The translations under genes and the position numbers were made by a program. From Pacificoceanicola sp049803835 (GTDB lineage: Bacteria; Pseudomonadota; Alphaproteobacteria; Rhodobacterales; Rhodobacteraceae), in contig NZ_JBNAGK010000002.1 in NCBI RefSeq assembly GCF_049803835.1, positions 124,001-188,000 of the forward strand: a DNA stretch of 64,000 bases, given 5' to 3'. Below, one piece after another: positions 27,355-35,836 of the stretch. Below the pieces are notes generated by a model that saw only the letters and a list, made by a program, of their open reading frames with translations, was not told the origin of the DNA and made no database searches. Within the stretch, counting starts at the first letter, position 1, and each line of letters starts with the position of its first letter.

Positions 27355-29043
27355 CTAAGCCACCTCCGGCTGATAGCGATGCCGGGGCCGGGTGCCGCGC
27401 AACGCCGGGTCCGCGATGGGCACGGAGCTGAGCAGCGCCTTGGTGTAGGGATGCTGCGGATTGGTGATGATCTCCTCGGTCTCGCCGATCTCGACGATCC
27501 GGCCGCGATACATCACCGCGACGCGGTCGCAGAAATAGCGGATCACCGCCATGTCGTGGCTGATGAACACGAAGGAGAGCCCCTTCTCCGCCTGCAGTTT
27601 CAACAACAGGTCCAGCACCTGGGTGCGGATGGAGACGTCGAGCGCGGAGGTCGGCTCGTCGGCGATGATCACCTTCGGATCGAGCGCAATCGCCCGCGCC
27701 ACCACGATACGTTGCCGCTGCCCGCCGGAGAAGGCATGCGGATAGCGCTCCATCATGCCGGGATCGAGGCCGACCTCGCGCAGGAGGTGCGCCACGCGGT
27801 CTTCCAACTCCTGCCCCCTGGCAAGATTGTTGACCACCAATGGCTCGGCGATGATCTGCTTGACCGTCATGCGCGGGTTCAGCGACGCGAACGGGTCCTG
27901 GAAGATCATCCGCACCTCGCGGCGCACCTGCCGCAGGCGATCCTTGCTCGCGGTCACGAGGTTCTCACCGTTGTAATCCACCAGCCCAGCCTGCGGGTTG
28001 TAGACCCGGGCGATGCAGCGACCCACGGTGGTCTTGCCCGAGCCGGACTCGCCCACGATGCCGAGCGCCTCGCCCTGTCGGAGTGTGAAGGACACGCCGT
28101 CCACCGCCTTGGTCACATCGGTAACACGCTGGAAGAAGCCTTCCTTCTTTTCGAAATGCAGATGCAGGTCTTCGACCTTCAACACCTCCCGCGCCGTCGC
28201 CGCGGGCCGGGTCTTGAACGCCGCAGGTTCCTCCAGCCGCTTCACCGCGCCGAGGAGTTTCTGCGTGTAGGGATGCTGCGGCGCGTTGAAGATCTGGTCG
28301 ACGCCGCCTTGCTCCACCACATGGCCCTTCTCCATCACGACGACCTGATCGGCGATTTCCGCCACCACGCCCATGTCATGGGTGATGAACATGATCGCCA
28401 TGCCGTTGTCGCGCTGGAGATTGCGCATGAGGTCGAGGATTTCCGCCTGCGTCGTCACGTCGAGCGCCGTTGTCGGCTCGTCGGCGATCAGAACGTCCGG
28501 GTGACAGGAGAGCGCCATGGCGATCATCGCCCGCTGGCGCATGCCCCCGGAAAACTCGAATGCGTAGCGGTCGAGCGCCTTGTCCGGATTGGGAATTTCC
28601 ACCTGCGCCAGCGCGTCGCGGGCCATCTGCCGGGCTTCCTTCTTGCCGACGTCGCGGTGCAGGCGGATGGCCTCGATGATCTGGCTGCCTATGGTGTGCA
28701 CCGGCGAGAGCGAGGACATCGGCTCCTGGAAGATCATGCCGATGCGGCCGCCCCGGATCGCCCGGATCTCCTTGCCACGCGGGTCCATGTCCGTCAGGCA
28801 GACCGGCCCGGTGCCGTCGGGATCGAAGAGGATGCGCCCGCCGTTGATGACCCCGGGACGCGGGACCATGTTGAGAATGGTGCGGGCGGTCACCGACTTG
28901 CCGGAGCCTGACTCGCCGACGATGCAGGTCGTCTTGCCCCGGTGGAGATCGAAGCTGATCCCGTGCAGCACATCCACCACGCCCTGCCGCAGCGTGAAGC
29001 CGACGTTGAGGTCCTCGACCGAGACGATGGGTTTGTCGGTCAT
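27355..29043 (-). CDS. ABC transporter, fused double ATPase (DppD-DppF type)
   Basis: Cytoplasmic energy unit of 562 residues with two complete nucleotide-binding domains. The first has GESGSGKSV and FSGGMRQRAMIAMA; the second has GESGSGKTT and FSGGQRQRIVVARAIA. Each carries the oligopeptide-type extension at its end (YTQKLLGAV, YTKALLSSV). This fusion replaces separate DppD and DppF proteins, as in GsiA. AAAGGA precedes the start. A 249-bp gap with a large inverted-repeat element separates it from the permease gene upstream, whereas other junctions of the operon are tight. Confidence 0.92.
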   Translation of the reverse strand: MTDKPIVSVEDLNVGFTLRQGVVDVLHGISFDLHRGKTTCIVGESGSGKSVTARTILNMVPRPGVINGGRILFDPDGTGPVCLTDMDPRGKEIRAIRGGRIGMIFQEPMSSLSPVHTIGSQIIEAIRLHRDVGKKEARQMARDALAQVEIPNPDKALDRYAFEFSGGMRQRAMIAMALSCHPDVLIADEPTTALDVTTQAEILDLMRNLQRDNGMAIMFITHDMGVVAEIADQVVVMEKGHVVEQGGVDQIFNAPQHPYTQKLLGAVKRLEEPAAFKTRPAATAREVLKVEDLHLHFEKKEGFFQRVTDVTKAVDGVSFTLRQGEALGIVGESGSGKTTVGRCIARVYNPQAGLVDYNGENLVTASKDRLRQVRREVRMIFQDPFASLNPRMTVKQIIAEPLVVNNLARGQELEDRVAHLLREVGLDPGMMERYPHAFSGGQRQRIVVARAIALDPKVIIADEPTSALDVSIRTQVLDLLLKLQAEKGLSFVFISHDMAVIRYFCDRVAVMYRGRIVEIGETEEIITNPQHPYTKALLSSVPIADPALRGTRPRHRYQPEVA

Positions 29044-29102
29044 TGGAAAAGTCCTTTGGGAAGTCTGGTTGGAACGGAGCGCGAGACAGAGGCCGAGTGG
29101 AT

Positions 29103-29248
29103 CCGGCGCGCATGCGCCATGCCCGACCTCCCCCCCGGGAGGCCATACTGCGCAACACCATTGTGCGTGCCGCGGTTATGGTTTCCTCCCGTGGCGCCGC
29201 GCTTGCCTGACGGCCATCCCGAAGTCGGGCATGGCGCATGCGCGCCGG
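29103..29248. repeat. 146-bp MITE-like element with perfect 25-bp terminal inverted repeats
   Basis: Arms at 29103-29127 and 29224-29248 are exact reverse complements over 25 bp (beginning CCGGCGCGCATGCGCC). A nested pair CGGGAGG / CCTCCCG (29136-29142, 29185-29191) plus CCATA / TATGG continues inward. No reading frame or target duplication is apparent. The element sits in the middle of an ABC-transporter operon. Confidence 0.75.
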
Positions 29249-29292
29249 GTGCAACCGTTGCGAATATCGTTGGCAAACTCATGTGCCTGCCC

Positions 29293-30489
29293 TCACTGCT
29301 CATAGGGATCGGCCGCATCGCGCATGCCGTCGCCAAGGAAATTGAAGGCCAGCACCGCCACCACGACGAAGCCGCCGGGGATGAACAGCCAGGGGGCCTG
29401 GGAGATCGACAGGATGTTCTGTGCTTCCTTCAGCAGCACCCCCCAGGAGATCGCCGGCGGCTGCAGGCCGAGGCCGAGGAAGGAGAGCGACGTCTCCGCG
29501 AGGATCATCAAGGGCACCGCCAGCGTCAGGGAGGCAATGATATGCGAGGTGAGCGAGGGCAACATGTGGCGGAAGATGATCCGTCCCTCGCTCGCCCCAT
29601 CGAGCCGCGCCGCGATGACGAAATCGTCGTTCTTCATGGCGAGGAAGCGCCCGCGCACCACGCGACCCAACTCGGTCCAGCCGACGAGGCTGACGATCAG
29701 GGTGATGACGAAATACTGCTGGTAGATCGGCCAGCTCGGCGGCAGCGCGGCAGCAAGCGCCAGCCAGATCGGGATGGTCGGCAAGGACAGCACAAACTCG
29801 ATGAGGCGCTGGATCACAGCATCGACGCGCCCGCCGTAATAGCCCGACAGCCCCCCGAGCGTGATGCCGAGAAAAAGCGAGATGACAACGCCAACGAGGC
29901 CTATGCTCATGGAAATGCGCGTGCCGTACATCGCCCGGCTGAACATGTCGCGGCCGAGCCGGTCCGCCCCGAAGAGGAAGAACTTGTCGCGCGGGTTCAC
30001 AGTCGCGAAGAGGTGTACATTCGTCGTCCAAATGCCCCAGAACTTGTACTCTTCCCCGCGTCCGAAAAGCTTGAGGTAGATCTTCTCGCCCGACGGGACG
30101 TAGGAGATCGCCAGGGTATCCGGATCGCGCTGCCGGTCCATCTCCCAGACATAGGGCCGGATGCGCGTGCCCTCCTCCGTTTTGTCGATGAAATGGATCA
30201 TCTGCGGCGGATGGAAGACGGCGCGGCGGTTCTGCTTGGTCGGATCGTCGGGCGCGACGAATCCGGCGAAGATCGCGATGAGGTACAACAGACCGATGAC
30301 CCAGAGACCGAACATGGCCAGCTTGTGGCGCCTGAAGCTCCACCAGGTCAGCTGCCACTGCGAGGCAATGGCCACGCGGTCCGGATCGAGATCGCGCTCG
30401 AGCGCCGGGGCGTCGTGCTGGTGCGCGTCCGCAGGAAGCTGCGGCTCGTGCGGCGCGTCGAGTGCGTCAGCGGACTTCGGATTATTCAT
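29293..30489 (-). CDS. ABC transporter permease, DppC/OppC type
   Basis: Inner-membrane permease of 398 residues. A 50-residue cytoplasmic N-terminus leads to TM1 (MFGLWVIGLLYLIAIFAGFV). A large periplasmic loop of about 100 residues follows, then five more segments with the EAA-type loop RAMYGTRISMSIGLVGVVIS and the permease signature LDGASEGRIIFRHMLPSL. It is longer than the typical 300 residues because of the loop. It overlaps the downstream end of the OppB-type gene by 8 bp. It forms the channel for the 641-residue binding protein's ligand. Confidence 0.9.
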   Translation of the reverse strand: MNNPKSADALDAPHEPQLPADAHQHDAPALERDLDPDRVAIASQWQLTWWSFRRHKLAMFGLWVIGLLYLIAIFAGFVAPDDPTKQNRRAVFHPPQMIHFIDKTEEGTRIRPYVWEMDRQRDPDTLAISYVPSGEKIYLKLFGRGEEYKFWGIWTTNVHLFATVNPRDKFFLFGADRLGRDMFSRAMYGTRISMSIGLVGVVISLFLGITLGGLSGYYGGRVDAVIQRLIEFVLSLPTIPIWLALAAALPPSWPIYQQYFVITLIVSLVGWTELGRVVRGRFLAMKNDDFVIAARLDGASEGRIIFRHMLPSLTSHIIASLTLAVPLMILAETSLSFLGLGLQPPAISWGVLLKEAQNILSISQAPWLFIPGGFVVVAVLAFNFLGDGMRDAADPYEQ

Positions 30490-31468
30490 AACGGACCCTC
30501 GGGTCCAGAAGGACCAAAAGAATGTCGGAGATCAGCATGCCCACCACGGTGAGCGACGACAGCAGCAGCACGAAAGCGCCCGCGAGGTACATGTCCTGGC
30601 TCATCAGCGCCTGCAGCATCAGCGGCCCGGCGAGCGGCAGGCTCAGCACGATGGCGGTGATGACCGCGCCGGAGACGAGGCTCGGCAGCACCCAGCCGAT
30701 GGTGGACACGAAAGGATTGAGCGCAACGCGCACCGGGTATTTCATGATGAGCCAGAACTCAGAGAGCCCCTTGGCCCGGGCGGTGTCGACGTAGGGTTTG
30801 TTGAGCTCGTCCAGCAGGTTGGCCCGCATGATGCGGATCAGCGAGGCGGTCGAGGAGGTGCCGAGCACGACCACCGGGAGCCACAGGTGCTTCATCAGGT
30901 CGCCGACCTTGGCGAGGCTCCATGGCGCGTCGATATACTCGTCCGAGAACAGCCCGCCGACGTCGCTGCCGAAGTAGACCACACCAATGTACATCAGCAC
31001 GAGGGCAAGCAGGAAGTTCGGAGTGGCGAGGCCGATGAAACCGATGGTGGTGGCGATGTAATCGCCGATGGAATACTTCTTCACCGCGGAATAGACGCCG
31101 ATCGGGAAGGCCACGGCCCAGGTGAAGATTAGCGTGGCGAGCGAGAGCAGCAGCGTCAGTCCCATGCGCTCCCAGACGAGGCCGCTGACCGGCTGGCGCC
31201 ATTCGAAGCTCATGCCGAAATCGCCCTGCACCACATTGGTGATCCACTTGAAATACTGGACGTAGAGCGGCTGATCGAGACCGAAGCGCGCGCGCAGGTT
31301 CTCGATGCTGGCCTGGTCGAGCACCTCGTTGCTCTCGCCGAGCTTGGCGATGTAGGTGGTCAGGTAGTCTCCCGGCGGGGCCTGGATCAGCAGGAAACTG
31401 ACCACGGAGACCGCGAAGAGAAAGGGCACCATCCAGAGGATGCGCTTGAGGATGTAACGCCAGATCAT
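30482..31468 (-). CDS. ABC transporter permease, DppB/OppB type
   Basis: Inner-membrane permease of 328 residues with six predicted segments. It starts MIWRYILKRILWMVPFLFAV and has the typical APPGDYLTTYIAKLG periplasmic start and the cytoplasmic loop TARAKGLSEFWLIMKYPVR. The start at 31468 is by homology; the in-frame extension to 31519 lies in a repeat. It works with the 29293-30489 permease. The 136-bp gap to the binding-protein gene carries two hairpin repeats. Confidence 0.9.
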   Translation of the reverse strand: MIWRYILKRILWMVPFLFAVSVVSFLLIQAPPGDYLTTYIAKLGESNEVLDQASIENLRARFGLDQPLYVQYFKWITNVVQGDFGMSFEWRQPVSGLVWERMGLTLLLSLATLIFTWAVAFPIGVYSAVKKYSIGDYIATTIGFIGLATPNFLLALVLMYIGVVYFGSDVGGLFSDEYIDAPWSLAKVGDLMKHLWLPVVVLGTSSTASLIRIMRANLLDELNKPYVDTARAKGLSEFWLIMKYPVRVALNPFVSTIGWVLPSLVSGAVITAIVLSLPLAGPLMLQALMSQDMYLAGAFVLLLSSLTVVGMLISDILLVLLDPRVRYE

Positions 31469-31487
31469 GGGGTTCCTGCCTGTGGTT

Positions 31488-31516
31488 GGGGGTGCGGGGC
31501 ACAGCCCCGCCCTACG
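31488..31516. repeat. Dispersed 29-bp GC hairpin repeat, copy 1
   Basis: Begins GGGGGTGCGGGGCA and ends GCCCTACG, with internal stem GCGGGGC / GCCCCGC. It matches 38495-38523 at 28 of 29 positions, the single difference being in the loop. It lies between the binding-protein and permease genes. Confidence 0.7.
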
Positions 31517-31570
31517 CACCCGTCGCGCCGCTCGCAGCGCCGGCTGCCGCCGGGAGCGCTGCGCACCCGT

Positions 31571-31595
31571 TGGGCGGGGCCATATGCCCCGCCCA
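31571..31595 (-). terminator. Strong hairpin after the binding-protein gene
   Basis: Perfect 10-bp stem TGGGCGGGGC / GCCCCGCCCA, loop CATAT, 9 bp after the stop at 31605. With no T-run it looks like an mRNA-stabilising or attenuating hairpin, which would let the binding protein be made in excess over the permeases. Confidence 0.55.
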
Positions 31596-31604
31596 GGGTC
31601 TTCG

Positions 31605-33530
31605 TCAGTTGGCGTAGTAGTAGGTCTGCGGCAGGGTCGGGCCCGGGTCCGGATACATCCAGGACGACGGGATCGCCTCCGGCACGTTGCGCAGGTTCTT
31701 GTTCACCACGCCCACGAGGTTCGGCGCGAGGCTGATGCCGATGACCTCGAACTCGTCCGCGGCCAGCTGGTGGATCTGGCGGAAGATGTCGAGCGCCTTC
31801 TTCTGGTCGGCTTCGGCTTTGTACTGATCGTAGAGCGCCAGCCGCTGCTTCATCGACTCCGTCGGCTCCTCGCCTTCCGCGCCGCCCGTCAGATACCAGC
31901 GGGTCCACGGAATGGCGTACCAGGATGCCTGCGGATGGGTTGCCAGCACGTCACGCGGATCGAGCGTCGGATCGAGACCGCCCGGCGCACCCCAGACCAT
32001 GAAGTCATGCTCGTTGGCCTCGCCCCGCGAGTAGTAGATCGAGCGTTCCACGGAAGACGAGGTCAGCTCGACACCGATTTCCTTCCACTGTTCGCGCATG
32101 ATCTCCAGCGTGTCGCCCCAGTCCGGCTGTTCGATGCCGGTGAAGTTGACGTTGAAGGTGAAACGGCGGCCGTCCGGCAGCAGGCGGTAACCTTCGCTGT
32201 CACGTTCCGCCAAACCCGCCCCGTCCAGCAACTCGTTCGCCATGTCCGGATCGTACTCGGTGAACTGGCGGCCAAGCTGCTCGTTGTAGAGCACATGGTC
32301 CGGGCGCGGCCCGATCTGCCAAGGCTCGCCCTGCCCCTGGTAGACGATGTCGATGATCTCGTCGCGGTCGATGCCGAGGCTCAGGGCCTTGCGCACGTCC
32401 TTGTTGCGGATCACCTCACGCATGACCGGATCCTTGTGGGTCTGGTTGAGATGGATCGCCATCACGTTGGAGTTGGAGTTGATCATGTTGAGCAGCTTGT
32501 AGCCGCCCTTTTCCGCGTTCTCCGCGAAGATCGGCTTGTTCGACAGGTTGGAGATCTGCCGCCGCTGCATGTCGATGTTGCCCGCAACCGCTTCGAGGAC
32601 GATGGCCTGGTTGTCCTGCGCCACGCCCATCTCGACGGTGTCGATGTAGGGCAGCTGGTTGCCGGCCGTGTCGACCTGCCAGAAGTACGGGTTGCGCTCC
32701 ATCACCACGCGGGTCGAGCCTGCGGTGTAGCCGTCGCCGGTGATGATCCAGGGATCGAGCGTCGGACGTTCGGCGTTGGACCAGCGGTTCGGCGCCTCGA
32801 CCTCGCCGCAGCGCAGGCGGTAAAGGCTCGGCCAGTCCTCGACGGCCTCGGTGGCATCGACCATCGCCTGCACGTCGGCGTTGTACTTCGGATGGAACTG
32901 CTGGCAGTAGTGCTTGGCCCAGATCACCGGCTCCTGCGCCAGCGGCGTCGCCAGCTCGGTCAGGAAGGTGCCATACGGCCCGGCGAACTTCAGCTTCACC
33001 GTGGTCTCGTCGATCTTCTCCGCCTGCATCGGCTCGCCGTTGACGACGAAACGCGACGGCGGTGTCGGGTAGAACTCGCTGTTGTTCAGCAGATCCTCGA
33101 CGAAGAACATGATGTCATCGGCGGTAAAGGGCTGGCCGTCGGACCATTTCATGCCCTTGCGCAGGTGGAAAGTGAATTCGGTTGAGGCGTCGTTGACCTC
33201 CCAGCTTTCGGCGACGTTCGGGATGACCTCGGAGAAGTCCGGTTTCCAGCGGGTCAGGCCCTGCGGGCTGTTGATGCGCAGGATGGAGTTGTGATCGTTC
33301 GAGCCGCCGAGCATGCGGCGCAGCTTGCCGCCGTAAACGCCCACGGACTCCAGCGGCGTGATGACCTCGGGCTGCTCCGGCAGCCGCTCGTCGACCGGCG
33401 GCAGCGACCCGGCGGCCACCTTCTCGGCCAGCATCGGCGCCTCCTCAAAGGCCCAGCCTGTCACCGGGATCAGCGCGGCACAAACCGCCAGCACTGAGAC
33501 AGGACGCATGATGCGTCGCATGTAAGACAT
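31605..33530 (-). CDS. ABC transporter substrate-binding protein, family 5 (PepT type)
   Basis: Periplasmic receptor of 641 residues. The signal peptide MSYMRRIMRPVSVLAVCAAL ends near WAFEEAP. The body carries the family-5 pattern: LRKGMKWSDGQPFTADDIMF, PRPDHVLYN and DVRKALSLGIDRDEII. At over 600 residues it is in the long branch often used for oligosaccharides or sugar conjugates rather than short peptides. GGGAGGAATTT precedes the start at 33530, chosen over a longer frame reaching 34088. It is the first gene of the leftward operon, so it probably captures a uronic-acid oligomer or derivative; that substrate is inference. Confidence 0.88.
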   Translation of the reverse strand: MSYMRRIMRPVSVLAVCAALIPVTGWAFEEAPMLAEKVAAGSLPPVDERLPEQPEVITPLESVGVYGGKLRRMLGGSNDHNSILRINSPQGLTRWKPDFSEVIPNVAESWEVNDASTEFTFHLRKGMKWSDGQPFTADDIMFFVEDLLNNSEFYPTPPSRFVVNGEPMQAEKIDETTVKLKFAGPYGTFLTELATPLAQEPVIWAKHYCQQFHPKYNADVQAMVDATEAVEDWPSLYRLRCGEVEAPNRWSNAERPTLDPWIITGDGYTAGSTRVVMERNPYFWQVDTAGNQLPYIDTVEMGVAQDNQAIVLEAVAGNIDMQRRQISNLSNKPIFAENAEKGGYKLLNMINSNSNVMAIHLNQTHKDPVMREVIRNKDVRKALSLGIDRDEIIDIVYQGQGEPWQIGPRPDHVLYNEQLGRQFTEYDPDMANELLDGAGLAERDSEGYRLLPDGRRFTFNVNFTGIEQPDWGDTLEIMREQWKEIGVELTSSSVERSIYYSRGEANEHDFMVWGAPGGLDPTLDPRDVLATHPQASWYAIPWTRWYLTGGAEGEEPTESMKQRLALYDQYKAEADQKKALDIFRQIHQLAADEFEVIGISLAPNLVGVVNKNLRNVPEAIPSSWMYPDPGPTLPQTYYYAN

Positions 33531-33699
33531 TGCAAATTCCTCCCTTGAAGGGCCGCTCCTGTCGACCCGTGCCGGTATTCGTGACATTTCGATTGCCAAG
33601 CTGTCAACAGATTCATATGACAGGTAGGACAACTTGTATGATGAGATGGCGCGCGCCGCGATCCGGCGTATGCAGCCCATCACCGGAAGGCACGGAAAC
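33531..33699. promoter_or_regulatory. Bidirectional promoter region of the sugar-acid island
   Basis: The only gap from which all leftward genes (to 21772) and all rightward genes (to 38489) can be read. It contains CTGTCA-N11-TGACAG (33601-33623), the palindrome ACAACTTGT (33629-33637) and TTGTATGATGA, one mismatch from the FadR-like pattern TNGTNNNACNA. These are candidate sites for the GntR/FCD protein encoded at 21772. Promoter elements themselves are not assigned. Confidence 0.5.
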
Positions 33700-34587
33700 A
33701 TGGCGGAAATCACCATTGAAAGCGTTGTGAACAGCCATTCGAAGGTCGGCGAAGGCGCAGTCTGGGACGACCGCGCACAGGTCCTGTGGTGGGTCGACAT
33801 CCCCGACGGGCTGATCCACCGATTCGACCCGGAGACCGGCGAAAACCGCAGCCGGAACTTCGGCGAACCTGTCGGCTGTCTGGCCCTGCGCGCGAGCGGC
33901 GGCATGATCGTGGCCGCCAAGTCCGGATTCTGGGAATACGACTGGGACACCGGCGAGCGGAGTCCGATCCACGACCCGGAGCCGCACCTGCCGCACAATC
34001 GCTTCAACGATGGCGCGACGGACGCGCAGGGAAGGTTCTGGGCGGGTACCATGAAGGACGGAGGCGGCGATCCCGAGCGTCTCGGCACCTTCTACCGGCT
34101 CGATCCGGACATGTGTGTAACCAAATGGAAAGACGGAATTTTCACAACGAACGGCATGACCTTCTCGCCGGATGGAAAGACGCTCTACTACTCAGACAGC
34201 AACCCGGAGGTGCGCACCATCTGGGCCTGTGAGTATGATACGGAGACCGGCACCCCCGGCCCGGAGAGGGTCTTCTTCGACACCCGCGCCGTGGCGGGCA
34301 GGCCTGATGGCGGCACCGTCGACAGCGAAGGATGCTACTGGCAGGCGGGCGTCTCCGGCTGGCAACTCTACCGCCTCTCGCCGCAGGGCGAATTGCTGAT
34401 GACCATCGACATGCCGGTCGAAAAACCGACCAAACCCATGTTCGGCGGCAAGGACCTCACGACCCTCTTTGTCACCTCCATCGGCGTCGGGCTCAGCGAG
34501 GGCCGCGACCAGCCGGATGCGGGCAACCTCTTCGCCATCACCGGCCTTGGGATCAAGGGCATGGCGCAATGGCGATTCGCCGGATGA
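33700..34587 (+). CDS. SMP-30/gluconolactonase-family sugar lactonase
   Basis: Six-bladed propeller lactonase of 295 residues. The metal-site pattern is GEGAVWDDRAQVLWWVDI at the N-terminus (Glu), with HNRFNDGATDAQGRFWAGTM (Asn, Asp) and FTTNGMTFSPDGKTLYYSDS (Asn, Asp). In uronate oxidation such enzymes (UxuL type) open glucaro- or galactarolactone made by uronate dehydrogenase. It heads the rightward operon that also encodes that dehydrogenase. The start at 33700 has GGAAGG upstream; an in-frame ATG at 33634 lies in the promoter. Confidence 0.87.
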   Translation: MAEITIESVVNSHSKVGEGAVWDDRAQVLWWVDIPDGLIHRFDPETGENRSRNFGEPVGCLALRASGGMIVAAKSGFWEYDWDTGERSPIHDPEPHLPHNRFNDGATDAQGRFWAGTMKDGGGDPERLGTFYRLDPDMCVTKWKDGIFTTNGMTFSPDGKTLYYSDSNPEVRTIWACEYDTETGTPGPERVFFDTRAVAGRPDGGTVDSEGCYWQAGVSGWQLYRLSPQGELLMTIDMPVEKPTKPMFGGKDLTTLFVTSIGVGLSEGRDQPDAGNLFAITGLGIKGMAQWRFAG

Positions 34588-34604
34588 CAGGACCGACACC
34601 ACTA

Positions 34605-34626
34605 TTTCTTCTTGGCAAAAATACCC
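34605..34626. repeat. Short dispersed GGGTATTT...AAGAAA element, copy 2 (inverted)
   Basis: The reverse complement begins GGGTATTTTTGCC and ends AAGAAGAAA; 18 of 22 positions match 25308-25330. It lies in the 73-bp gap after the lactonase gene. Confidence 0.5.
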
Positions 34627-34660
34627 AAATCCAACCTCTTCCCCTGCTCAGACGTCCAAT

Positions 34661-35836
34661 ATGAAAATCACATCTCTGAAAAGTTATATGACATGTGACC
34701 GCGACCGTCCCCGGGTGCTCGTGGCCATCGGCACCGACGAGGGCATCACCGGCTGGGGCGAGTGCTACAACCACGGGCCCGACCGCGCTCTGCCGCCGCT
34801 GCTCGATTACCTGTTCGGGCAACTGGAGGGCGAGGACGCGCGCCGCATCGAGCGTCTTTACCAGAAACTCCTGATGCAAAGCCGCTTCCCGCCGGGCGCC
34901 CTCGGCCTCGCCGCGATCTCCGCCATCGACCATGCGCTCTGGGACATTTCCGCAAAGGCGCTGAATGTCCCGGTCTACCAGCTGCTCGGCGGCGCGGTAC
35001 GCGACCGGGTGCGCGTCTATCTCGGCGTTTATTCCGCGCCCGATCCGCTCGACGTGCGCGACTTCTGCAAACGGATGCACGACCAGTATGGCTTCACCGC
35101 CTTCAAGATGTCGCCCTATCGCAACGATTTCCTCGCCGAACCCTGGGGCAAGACTCTGAAGGCGACGACTGACTGGGTCGAGGTGCTGCACGGCCTTTGC
35201 CCGGATTTCGAGTTCGCCTACGACGCCCATGCCAAGCTGTTCGAGCCCTGGCAGGCGGAACAGTTGGGCAATGCGCTCGCCCCGTTCCACCCGATGTTCT
35301 ACGAGGAACCGATGCGGCCCGAAAATATCGAGGCCTGGGGGGCCTTGAAGCGCAAACTCACCGTCCCGCTTGCCACCGGCGAGAGCCTCTACAACCGCCA
35401 CGAATTCCTGCGCCTGCTGCAGGTCGGCGGTGCCGACATCGTGCAGCCGGACATCTGCGCCGTGGGCGGCATCTCGGAGATGCGCAAGATCGCGGCGTTG
35501 GCGGAGGCCTTCTTCGTCCCCGTCGCGCCGCACAACCCGATGGGGCCGCTGGCGACGGCGGTGAACCTGCATTTCTCCGCCGCCTGCCCCAACTTCAAGA
35601 TCCTCGAATACCGCCTGCCGACCGGCGCGTCCTACCATTCGGACGGGATGCAGGGTGACGACACCGCTGCCTACGTCAAGGACCCGTACCTGCCGGTGGA
35701 CGGCCATCTGGAGCTGCGTCCGGATCGGCCCGGCTGGGGTGTGGAGATCGACGAGGACTACCTGAAGACCGACCGATACGTGCATTGGGAGCGCAAGCTG
35801 CCGAAACGTCCGGACGGATCGTGGAGCTTTACATGA
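34661..35836 (+). CDS. Mandelate racemase-type sugar-acid dehydratase (galactonate dehydratase-like)
   Basis: Enolase-superfamily enzyme of 391 residues. Capping domain with EGITGWGECYNHGPD; barrel with FTAFKMSPYR (catalytic Lys), FAYDAHAKL (metal Asp), FYEEPMRPEN and TGESLYNRHEF (metal Glu pair), and the Asp-His dyad QPDICAVGG / VAPHNPMGPLA. This is the D-galactonate dehydratase-like branch. I see no good ribosome-binding site before the ATG at 34661. It is coupled to the next gene by ATGA. In this operon it may act on an aldonate or an aldarolactone rather than galactonate itself. Confidence 0.83.
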   Translation: MKITSLKSYMTCDRDRPRVLVAIGTDEGITGWGECYNHGPDRALPPLLDYLFGQLEGEDARRIERLYQKLLMQSRFPPGALGLAAISAIDHALWDISAKALNVPVYQLLGGAVRDRVRVYLGVYSAPDPLDVRDFCKRMHDQYGFTAFKMSPYRNDFLAEPWGKTLKATTDWVEVLHGLCPDFEFAYDAHAKLFEPWQAEQLGNALAPFHPMFYEEPMRPENIEAWGALKRKLTVPLATGESLYNRHEFLRLLQVGGADIVQPDICAVGGISEMRKIAALAEAFFVPVAPHNPMGPLATAVNLHFSAACPNFKILEYRLPTGASYHSDGMQGDDTAAYVKDPYLPVDGHLELRPDRPGWGVEIDEDYLKTDRYVHWERKLPKRPDGSWSFT

